The notes under the pieces: model-generated | Told to the model about the DNA's origin: nothing | Database searches by the model: none | The model's input: the letters and a program-made list of their open reading frames with translations, nothing else | Shown here: positions 1-5,309 of the stretch, one piece after another | Layout of the letters: each line of letters opens with the position of its first letter | Numbering within the stretch: position 1 is the first letter of the stretch | Assembly (NCBI GenBank): GCA_007121755.1 | Contig: SKJZ01000105.1 | Span: forward strand, 1-7,567 | Reading direction: 5' to 3' | DNA: 7,567 nt | From: Halorhodospira sp. | GTDB lineage: Bacteria; Pseudomonadota; Gammaproteobacteria; Nitrococcales; Halorhodospiraceae | Translations under genes and position numbers: made by a program

Positions 1-132
1 CCTCAAGGTCGGTTTTTACCTGCTGGATTTGCGCCTCAAGGTCGGTCCTTACCTGTTGGATTTGCGTCTCAAGGTCGGTCCTTACCTGCTGGATTTGCGC
101 CTCAAGGTCGGTCTTTACCTGCTGGATTTGCG
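1..132 (-). repeat. Four tandem 33-bp repeats (coding, 11-residue coiled-coil unit)
   Basis: Units lie at 1-33, 34-66, 67-99 and 100-132, differing from each other at only a few positions. A degenerate fifth start is visible from 133 (TCTCAAGG...). In the minus-strand reading frame each unit encodes Q-I-Q-Q-V-(K/R)-T-D-L-E plus A or T. Differences are mostly K/R and A/T changes plus one synonymous change, so the copies look recently duplicated and kept in frame. The array continues past the window edge, so the true copy number is unknown. Confidence 0.95.
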
Positions 133-340
133 TCTCAAGGGCGCTCTTTGCCGTTTCGGTCTGCCGTGACAGACGGCTTTCAGTACGTTCCAGATCCCAC
201 TTGGTGGGCAGGTTGTTTTCCAGTAGTTCGACCATCGATTCCGCCTGAGCCTCGGCCTGCGCTTCGCTGACCCCGGCAGCCGTAAGCCGATTGAAGTAGG
301 CGTGGGTGTCGAAGACTACGACGCGTTCCTTCCCCTCCAT
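1..340 (-). CDS. DUF1640/CCDC90-like coiled-coil protein (3' end cut off by window edge)
   Basis: Partial gene read leftwards from an ATG at 340-338; 113 codons are visible and no stop is reached. Residues 9-55 (VFDTHAYFNRLTAAGVSEAQ... ENNLPTKWDLE) match the N-terminal pattern I know from bacterial DUF1640 proteins, relatives of mitochondrial CCDC90/MCUR1: an FDTHA start, a helix with an 'AGxxxxQAEA' stretch, then 'ENNLxTKxDLE' leading into a long coiled coil. Residues 70-113 are four copies of an 11-residue repeat, [AT]QIQQV[KR]TDLE. A C-terminal transmembrane helix is usual in the family but would lie outside the window. The start is well supported: a GGAGGT Shine-Dalgarno lies at 351-346, five bases upstream. 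The first 25 bp overlap the end of the amidotransferase-like gene, and a good sigma70-type promoter lies just upstream. Bacterial function is unknown, and nothing links it to polysaccharide synthesis beyond position. The family call is from motif memory, not a search. Confidence 0.8.
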   Translation of the reverse strand, partial: MEGKERVVVFDTHAYFNRLTAAGVSEAQAEAQAESMVELLENNLPTKWDLERTESRLSRQTETAKSALETQIQQVKTDLEAQIQQVRTDLETQIQQVRTDLEAQIQQVKTDLE

Positions 341-2115
341 CGCGCACCTCCGTTGTGCATTCCGTCATAGCTAACCGCTTCCATTATAGGAGTTGCCACG
401 CCGGGAGCCAAATAGTCGTGACGCACGCCAGTCCGCAGAGCGGACCAGGGCTCTTCAATGGATCGCTCCAGCGCCGCGACCGTGAGCATGCCCCCCAGTA
501 GGTCGATGTGGGGCGGCTCCAGCGCTTGGTCGAATAGGAAGCTGCCGGGCCGCTCCAGCTCCAGGCACTCTTGCAGCCAGCGGGAGCCGTCGAGCCGCAC
601 CCGAGCGTCGATGCGAAAGGATGCGTCGTTTCGGGCCAAACGGGCGAACTCGTCCTCGGTCGGCCGCAACCACGGGCGGTTGGGCCAGAGCCGGTTGAGA
701 TAGGGGCGCACCCGGCGGGTCAGGCGCCTTTTGAGGGTGGCCGGGCGGGGATCGAGCAGCGGCAGGCCGGTCTTGTCGTACGGGATCATCGCCAGATCCG
801 GCGCCAGCGCGGCGATGATGCGGCGGTAGAGGTAGGCGTTGCGGCGCAACTCCCACGGCAGTTGGAGGCCGAAGTTGATCAACGAGTGGTCGAGGGCCGG
901 CGTGCGGACATCGAGGTAGTGGTGGTTGAGGCGGACGATGTTGTAGACGAGGCGCCGGCTGCGGTGGGTCAGATAGAAGGCTTGGCTGGCGTCGAGGCCG
1001 GTCGCTCCGGCCGGATAGTCGGTCGCCACGGCGTCGTCGAGGTCGGACGCCGTGGCGCCGGGGAGGGGCAGGCCGCAGCGGCGCGCGACGTAACGGGCTA
1101 CAAGCTGGCGGCGTTCGATCAGCTCGTGGCGCGGCCTATCGATCAGGAAGGTGGCTTTGAACAGCAGATCCTGCAGATAGCCGTCCACCGTTGCCCGGTA
1201 GCCGGCGTCCCGCAACCGGCGGGCGGTGCCCACCAGGCGCCAATGGCCGATATTGAAATCGCCCGGCCCGAGCGACGCGTCGAAGTTCGGCGCGTCCCGC
1301 ATGTCCTGGCCCGCGGGAAAGATGTCCAACGGGTGGCCCAGGTGGCGGGCGATGCGCTCGGCGATGGGCAGTTCGAAGTCGCCCAGATCGTGACAGTGGA
1401 AGAGTCCGGCACGCCGGGACAGGCCGGGGTTGAGCGCCAGGTTGCAGCGTGAGTCCAAACCGGCGGTGACGGGCAGGGCCGTTCGATCTTCGTCCAGCCC
1501 GGCGGTCGCCGTGCGGTGAGCCTCCGTCAAGGCCGCCACTGCGGCGTCGACCCAGGGGGTGATGGAACCCGCCGGTTCGCGATTGACCGGTGGCGGCTGC
1601 CAAGTCGCGTGGCTCTCACGCAGGCCGCCGGGGGTCAACAGCGTGCGATGGGCTGGCGGCAGCAGCCGGACCCCCTCGACCTGCGTGCGGTCGCCCCACG
1701 GGTATGCGAGTAAGAGTGTCTGCAGCACGCCCAACCGGTCGGGCTCGGCGCCCCATGGCAGGGCGCTGGCGACGTCCGGTAGGCGCGTTCCGAACACGGT
1801 TGTTCGGCCGCCGGCGGCCGCCCAGTAAATGGGAATCGTCCCGACCCGGTCCGATTCGATCATCAGCGCACCGGGCCGGGTGGTATGCAAGATCAAGTAG
1901 GAGCCACCGGCGGCCCAAGGCTCTCCACCCGCCGACCAACGCCCGTCGTGGACGGCGATGTAGCCGGATTCCTTTTCAATCCGGTACGTCGGGTGAGGCA
2001 CCGCGATGCGCAGCGCCCAGCCCGCACCTTGGAAGTGGATCCACTCCGTCTCTCCGGGGCCGGGAAACCGTCGATTCACGTCGTCCGGCCCGATGATGCC
2101 CTGCAGGATCAGCAT
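316..2115 (-). CDS. Asparagine-synthetase-like amidotransferase lacking the glutaminase cysteine
   Basis: A 599-residue protein from the ATG at 2115. A longer reading from TTG at 2154 adds 13 residues but has no better ribosome site; GGGGG precedes the ATG. The N-terminal third resembles the class II glutamine amidotransferase fold: DRVGTIPIYW at about 89-98 corresponds to the 'DR-G--P-Y' of AsnB. The mature N-terminus is M-L-I-L, so the catalytic Cys is absent. The synthetase domain is clear: PP-loop TAGLDSR at 217-223, VDGYLQDLLF at about 310-319, and VRTPALDHSLINFGLQLP at 403-420, matching the AsnB 'R-P-LD--L--FA--LP' block. A lysine follows in IPYDKTG (K448). Family knowledge: such proteins adenylate a carboxylate and form an amide, and forms without Cys use ammonia or another amine. 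AsnB-like genes are common in exosortase-associated EPS loci. The substrate is unknown. It is transcribed divergently from the ACP operon. Its last 8 codons overlap the DUF1640-like gene, and its tail also carries that gene's promoter, so the extreme C-terminus may be a read-through extension. Confidence 0.85.
   Translation of the reverse strand: MLILQGIIGPDDVNRRFPGPGETEWIHFQGAGWALRIAVPHPTYRIEKESGYIAVHDGRWSAGGEPWAAGGSYLILHTTRPGALMIESDRVGTIPIYWAAAGGRTTVFGTRLPDVASALPWGAEPDRLGVLQTLLLAYPWGDRTQVEGVRLLPPAHRTLLTPGGLRESHATWQPPPVNREPAGSITPWVDAAVAALTEAHRTATAGLDEDRTALPVTAGLDSRCNLALNPGLSRRAGLFHCHDLGDFELPIAERIARHLGHPLDIFPAGQDMRDAPNFDASLGPGDFNIGHWRLVGTARRLRDAGYRATVDGYLQDLLFKATFLIDRPRHELIERRQLVARYVARRCGLPLPGATASDLDDAVATDYPAGATGLDASQAFYLTHRSRRLVYNIVRLNHHYLDVRTPALDHSLINFGLQLPWELRRNAYLYRRIIAALAPDLAMIPYDKTGLPLLDPRPATLKRRLTRRVRPYLNRLWPNRPWLRPTEDEFARLARNDASFRIDARVRLDGSRWLQECLELERPGSFLFDQALEPPHIDLLGGMLTVAALERSIEEPWSALRTGVRHDYLAPGVATPIMEAVSYDGMHNGGARWRGRNAS
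383..411 (-). promoter_or_regulatory. Sigma70-type promoter for the DUF1640-like gene
   Basis: Read on the minus strand, TTGGCT (411-406) is followed by a 17-bp spacer (405-389) and a perfect TATAAT (388-383). Transcription would start near 376, giving a leader of about 36 nt before the ATG at 340 with its GGAGGT site. The promoter lies inside the 3' coding end of the amidotransferase-like gene. A consensus -10 in DNA this GC-rich is unlikely by chance. This is a pattern match only. Confidence 0.6.
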
Positions 2116-2134
2116 GTCGCCCCCGGTATGCCGC

Positions 2135-2153
2135 TGATTGGGTCTACCAATCA
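2135..2153. promoter_or_regulatory. Dyad TGATTGG-N5-CCAATCA, candidate operator
   Basis: A perfect 7-bp inverted repeat (2135-2141 and 2147-2153) with a 5-bp spacer lies 20-38 bp upstream of the amidotransferase ATG and about 64 bp upstream of the first possible ACP start. It is AT-richer than its surroundings and placed where a dimeric regulator could control both divergent genes. No convincing -35/-10 pair was found beside it. Regulatory function is inference. Confidence 0.35.
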
Positions 2154-2251
2154 ATGCGCGTCAGCGTAGGGTGCCCCGCTGTGGTCTGTATGTGTTCTAG
2201 CGCACAGAAGGAGCGTATGGACAGAGGCTTACGATGCCCTTCAGTGGACAG

Positions 2252-2303
2252 GAGCCTCGCAAGAGCGGCGGATGCCGCCCTGCCTGCCGCTCTTGCGAGG
2301 CTC
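2252..2303 (+). promoter_or_regulatory. Perfect 18-bp inverted repeat (hairpin) abutting the ACP ribosome site
   Basis: GAGCCTCGCAAGAGCGGC (2252-2269) is exactly the reverse complement of 2286-2303, with a 16-nt loop (2270-2285). As RNA it would form a very stable GC-rich stem whose last base is followed directly by the AAAGGAGG site (2304-2311) of the ACP ATG at 2316. No U-run follows on either strand, so it does not look like an intrinsic terminator. It may control translation or mRNA stability, or be a protein-binding site. The repeat is seen directly; the role is inference. Confidence 0.7.
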
Positions 2304-2315
2304 AAAGGAGGCGCG

Positions 2316-2570
2316 ATGTCGACCTTGGAGCATGTCAGGACGATGTTGGACCGGACCCTCAGCCTGAACGGACGGGCGGAACGGTTCGGCCCGGAGACCC
2401 CGTTGCTGGGGGAGGTGCCGGAGTTGGATTCGATGGCGGTAGTGCTGCTGCTCACCGAGTTTGAGGAGCGCTTCGGCATCGTGGTGGAGGACGACGACGT
2501 CAGCGCCGAGACCTTCGAGACCCTCGGGACGTTGGTGGAGTTTGTCGATCGCAAGCTGGAGAGCGCGTAG
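2316..2570 (+). CDS. Acyl carrier protein of the exosortase-type EPS locus
   Basis: An 84-residue acidic protein of normal ACP size. The phosphopantetheine attachment serine is S39 in ELDSM (usual motif DSL), after a helix-1 region (MSTLEHVRTMLDRTL) and a GPETPLLGEVP loop. It is followed by helix 2 (AVVLLLTEFEERFGI), VEDDDV and a final helix (TLVEFVDRKLE). It would carry an acyl or aminoacyl group as a thioester in the cytoplasm. ACP genes next to hydrolases 1 and 2 and an acyl-CoA-ligase-like gene are typical of exosortase A loci; no ligase is visible here. The start at 2316 has AAAGGAGG four bases upstream. An alternative in-frame ATG at 2217, with AGAAGGAG three bases upstream, would add 33 residues (MDRGLRCPSVDRS... 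ARLKGGA), partly encoded by the inverted repeat. I prefer 2316 because it gives a standard ACP. The stop is 5 bp before the next gene. Confidence 0.9.
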   Translation: MSTLEHVRTMLDRTLSLNGRAERFGPETPLLGEVPELDSMAVVLLLTEFEERFGIVVEDDDVSAETFETLGTLVEFVDRKLESA

Positions 2571-2575
2571 CCGCG

Positions 2576-3385
2576 ATGCTGGAGGCCGGTTTCCATGCCG
2601 GGGTGGTGGGGCGGCTCTTTCACGTCCTCCACCTCCCCGAGACGAAGCCGGCGGCGCGCGGGGTGCTTTACGTCCACCCGTTCGCGGAAGAGATGAACAA
2701 GTCCCGCCGCATGGCGGCGCTTCAGGCCCGGCGGTTGGCCGCTGCCGGTTGGGCCGTGTTGGTGCCGGACCACTACGGCTGCGGGGATAGCGCCGGCGAT
2801 TTCCGCGACTCGCGGTGGGAGATCTGGGTGGAGGACTTGGCGGCCAGCCTGCGCTGGCTCGCCTCGCGTTACGCCGAGCCTCCGGTGGTCTGGGGGCTGC
2901 GCACCGGCTGTCTGTTGCTCGGCGAGGCGGTGGAACAGAGCGGGGTCGAGCCCGCCGCCGCCACGCTGTGGCAGCCGGTAGTCCGGGGTGAACCGTTTCT
3001 GACGCAGTTCCTTCGCCTGCGCATGGCGGCCGGGCTGTTGGACGGCAAGCGCGAGACCACGCGGGAGCTTCGCGCCGCGCTGGAAGCCGGGGAAGCGGTG
3101 GAGGTGGCTGGCTACGCGCTCCACCCCGGCCTTGCCGCCGCCCTGGGCCGGGTTGAGCTGCAGCCGCCGCCGGGGGCCGTGCACTGGATCGACGTTGTTC
3201 CGGAGGCGGAGGGCGGCTTGCCGCCGGTGAGCCGCCGGGCCGTCGACCGTTGGTTGGATGCGGGGGTCGACGTCACCGCGGAGGTGGTTTGCGGAGAGCC
3301 ATTTTGGAGCACCCAGGAGATCCAAGAGGTCCCCGATCTCCTGGAGCGGACCACGCGGTGGCACTTGGGCAACCAGGGCTGCTAG
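2576..3385 (+). CDS. Exosortase A system-associated hydrolase 2 (alpha/beta hydrolase fold)
   Basis: A 269-residue alpha/beta-hydrolase-fold protein. LYVHPFAEEMNKSRRM at 31-46 is the signature I associate with the exosortase A-associated hydrolase 2 family, and PDHYGCGDSAGDF at 64-76 and LWQPVVRGEPFLTQFLRLR at about 131-149 also fit. The nucleophile elbow reads VWGLRTGCLLL (105-115), so the usual GxSxG serine is replaced by arginine. As I recall, related family members also have GLRxG here, so this may be a non-classical hydrolase or a binding protein. There is no signal peptide, so it is probably cytoplasmic. The gene starts 5 bp after the ACP stop with only a weak upstream GGAG, suggesting translational coupling. 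The position right after the ACP suggests it acts on, or senses, an ACP-linked acyl group (inference). The length fits the family, and nothing looks broken. Confidence 0.88.
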   Translation: MLEAGFHAGVVGRLFHVLHLPETKPAARGVLYVHPFAEEMNKSRRMAALQARRLAAAGWAVLVPDHYGCGDSAGDFRDSRWEIWVEDLAASLRWLASRYAEPPVVWGLRTGCLLLGEAVEQSGVEPAAATLWQPVVRGEPFLTQFLRLRMAAGLLDGKRETTRELRAALEAGEAVEVAGYALHPGLAAALGRVELQPPPGAVHWIDVVPEAEGGLPPVSRRAVDRWLDAGVDVTAEVVCGEPFWSTQEIQEVPDLLERTTRWHLGNQGC

Positions 3386-3417
3386 GGGCTATCGAAGACG
3401 AAGGAATGCAGTGCGGT

Positions 3418-4293
3418 ATGGCGAATGAAGAGGCCAGCGTCTTCGAGGCGGGCGGCGAGCGGTTGCTCGGCATCCTGCACGCCCCGCCTCGGCCGGCGGC
3501 GCGCGGAGTGTTGCTGGTGGTGGGTGGCCCCCAGTACCGGGTCGGCAGCCACCGGCAATTCCTGCTGTTGGCGCGGTATCTGGCCGCCCATGGTGTGCCG
3601 GTCTTCCGGTTCGACTACCGGGGCATGGGCGACTCCGGCGGTCCCCGGTGTTCGTTCGAGGAGGTCGAAGAGGATATCCGCGCCGCGGCCGACGCCTTTC
3701 AAGCCGCCGCCCCGGAGGTGCGCCGGGTGGTGATCTGGGGGTTGTGCGACGCCGCCTCCGCGGCGCTGCTCTACGCCTGGCGTGATCCGCGTGTGGACGG
3801 ATTGATCCTGCTCAATCCGTGGGTTCGCACCGATGAGGGTTTGGCCAAGGCGCACCTCAAGCACTACTACCTGCGCCGGTTGACCAGCCGCGGCTTCTGG
3901 AGGGATCTGGCCACGGGCCGCTTCCGGCCCGTCCACTCGGTGGTCGGCCTCTCACGGACCGTCATGAGGGCGGTGGGGGCGGGCCGGGAGCGCCGGCCGG
4001 TGGAAGGGGCGCCGGCTCCGGAGCCGCCGGCATCGGGGCGGCCGCTGCCGGCGCGCATGGCCGAAGGGTGGAGGCAGTTCGACGGCTCCATTCTGGTGAT
4101 CCTCTCCGGCAACGATCTGACCGCGGCCGAGTTTCAGGATACGGCCGATCGCTCACCCTATTGGCGGCGTCTTCTCAACCAGCGGCGGGTTAGCCGCCGG
4201 GAGCTGCCGGAGGCCAATCACACATTTTCCCGGCAGGCGTGGCGCGATCAAGTCGCCCGCTGGACGCTGGAGTGGATCGTGGAGACGCAATGA
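3418..4293 (+). CDS. Exosortase A system-associated hydrolase 1 (alpha/beta hydrolase, Cys nucleophile)
   Basis: A 291-residue alpha/beta hydrolase. Diagnostic blocks are VGGPQYRVGSHRQF (35-48), FDYRGMGDS (65-73), the nucleophile elbow IWGLCDAASA (106-115), LLNPWVRT (131-138), ILSGNDLTAAEF (228-239) and ANHTFS (266-271). These predict a Cys110-Asp233-His268 triad; Cys in place of Ser is, to my knowledge, normal for hydrolase 1 of exosortase A loci. Family knowledge suggests an ester or thioester hydrolase or acyltransferase, with no proven substrate. An Ala/Pro-rich linker lies at about 188-212. An ATG at 3406 would add four residues (MQCG), but the AAGGA at 3401-3405 touches it. ATG 3418 sits 12 bases from AGGA, so the start is uncertain by four residues. 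The gene follows hydrolase 2 after 32 bp and overlaps the glycosyltransferase start by ATGA (4290-4293), so it is part of the same operon. Confidence 0.9.
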   Translation: MANEEASVFEAGGERLLGILHAPPRPAARGVLLVVGGPQYRVGSHRQFLLLARYLAAHGVPVFRFDYRGMGDSGGPRCSFEEVEEDIRAAADAFQAAAPEVRRVVIWGLCDAASAALLYAWRDPRVDGLILLNPWVRTDEGLAKAHLKHYYLRRLTSRGFWRDLATGRFRPVHSVVGLSRTVMRAVGAGRERRPVEGAPAPEPPASGRPLPARMAEGWRQFDGSILVILSGNDLTAAEFQDTADRSPYWRRLLNQRRVSRRELPEANHTFSRQAWRDQVARWTLEWIVETQ

Positions 4294-5309
4294 CAGCCCA
4301 TCCCGACGTGTCGGTCGTCATCCCCGCCTTCAACTGCGAGGCGTTCATCGGCGAGGCGATCGACAGCGCTTTGGCCCAGGACGGGGCGCGCGTCGAGGTG
4401 TTGGTCATCGACGACGGCTCGACCGACCGGACGGCGGACGTCGTCCGTGGCTACGGCGGCCGCGTGCGGTTGCTGCGCACCGCGGAGGCGCGTTCCGGAG
4501 CAGGGGCGGCACGCAATGTCGGCCTGCGCCACGCCGCCGCGCCGCTGATCGCGTTCCTCGACGGCGACGATGTCTGGCTCCCCGGTAAGCTGGCGCGGCA
4601 GAAGTGGTTGCTCGACGAGCGTCCGGAGGTGGGGCTGGTCTGCGCGCGGGGGGTCTTCTGGTATCCGGAGGACGGGGCCGGCGGCGTGCCTCCGGTCGAG
4701 CCGTGGGCGCCGGGAGAAGCCATCCCCCTGGATGTGGACGGTTGGGCCTACCACCGCCTGTTGCTGCGCCCGGCGTGGGTGTGGACGACCACGGTGGTGC
4801 TGCGCCGGGAGCTGGTCGAGCGGGTCGGGGGGTTCGATGAGTCCCTGCGCCTCGGCCAAGACTACGACTACTGGTTGCGCGCCTCCCGCGAGACGCGGAT
4901 CCAGCGGATCGCGCAGCCGCTCGCCCTCTACCGCCAGCACGCCGACAACTCGACGCGCACCGCCCCCCGGCAACGGAACTACGAACTGGAGATCGTCGAG
5001 CGCGCCCTGGCGCGGTGGGGTCCGGTCGGTCCGGACGGCCTTGAGATCCCGCCCGCCGACCTGCGCCGGCGCATGGGCAAGCTCAACTTCCGGATGGGCT
5101 ACATCCACTACTGGCACGGCAGCCCGTCGATCGCCTTCCGCTCCTTCTGCCGCGCGGTGGCCTATACCCCATCCGCCTGGAAGGTGTGGGCCTATGTCGC
5201 CGCGTCCTCGATGCACGCGGTGCTGCGCCTCCGGAGCCGCGGCGGCGCCGCGGGTGGCGAAGCGCTCACTGCCCGGAGCGGGCCAGCACGCCGTCATGGC
5301 CGGAGTTGA
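4290..5309 (+). CDS. Family 2 glycosyltransferase (GT-A fold)
   Basis: A 339-residue cytoplasmic glycosyltransferase. VSVVIPAFNCEAFIGEAIDSAL (7-28) and VLVIDDGSTD (37-46) form the nucleotide-binding half. FLDGDDVW (89-96) contains the metal-binding DxD (D91, D93). GGFDESLRLGQDYDYWLR (180-197) is the acceptor-side block typical of GT2 enzymes, with D191 in the usual catalytic-base area. There are no membrane segments. It should transfer a sugar from a nucleotide-sugar donor to a lipid-linked EPS intermediate; donor and acceptor cannot be read from the sequence. The start ATG is inside the stop of hydrolase 1 (ATGA), indicating coupled translation. The last 14 codons overlap the 3' end of the deacetylase gene on the other strand. 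The Arg/Gly/Ala-rich tail (about 313-339) looks non-conserved and may be an extension caused by loss of an earlier stop. Confidence 0.92.
   Translation: MTAHPDVSVVIPAFNCEAFIGEAIDSALAQDGARVEVLVIDDGSTDRTADVVRGYGGRVRLLRTAEARSGAGAARNVGLRHAAAPLIAFLDGDDVWLPGKLARQKWLLDERPEVGLVCARGVFWYPEDGAGGVPPVEPWAPGEAIPLDVDGWAYHRLLLRPAWVWTTTVVLRRELVERVGGFDESLRLGQDYDYWLRASRETRIQRIAQPLALYRQHADNSTRTAPRQRNYELEIVERALARWGPVGPDGLEIPPADLRRRMGKLNFRMGYIHYWHGSPSIAFRSFCRAVAYTPSAWKVWAYVAASSMHAVLRLRSRGGAAGGEALTARSGPARRHGRS

Larger units (their letters stand above)
2116..2315. other. Divergent intergenic control region
   Basis: About 200 bp separate the amidotransferase-like ATG (minus, 2115) from the preferred ACP ATG (plus, 2316). 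The region holds the 7-N5-7 dyad, a Shine-Dalgarno AGAAGGAG (2206-2213) followed by ATG at 2217 in frame with the ACP, and the 18-bp inverted repeat at 2252-2303. I looked for sigma70 (-35/-10) and sigma54 (GG-N10-GC) promoters on both strands and found none convincing, so the promoters of both transcripts remain unassigned. Confidence 0.6.

Noticed and set aside
1..132. Tandem 33-bp repeats as a possible CRISPR array
   Set aside because: The units abut without spacers and encode a continuous coiled-coil repeat in frame with a recognisable DUF1640-like N-terminus.
180..368. 62-codon minus-strand ORF (MTECTTEV...)
   Set aside because: It is out of frame with, and covers, the well-supported DUF1640-like gene that has a Shine-Dalgarno and a family-like N-terminus; its composition is Arg/Gly-rich as expected for a shadow.
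571..1452. 293-codon plus-strand open frame inside the amidotransferase-like gene
   Set aside because: Val/Gly/Ala-rich antisense shadow without motifs; the minus-strand frame has the PP-loop and AsnB blocks.
2252..2303. Hairpin before the ACP as an intrinsic terminator
   Set aside because: No T-run follows the stem on either strand; it is followed directly by a Shine-Dalgarno on the plus strand.
2116..2315. Sigma54 promoter controlling the ACP operon (expected if a PrsR-type activator is involved)
   Set aside because: No GG-N10-GC pair with matching flanks was found on either strand in this gap or in 6244-6317.
2144..3364. 406-codon minus-strand open frame opposite the ACP and hydrolase 2
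   Set aside because: No recognisable domain; it is antisense to two genes with clear family motifs.
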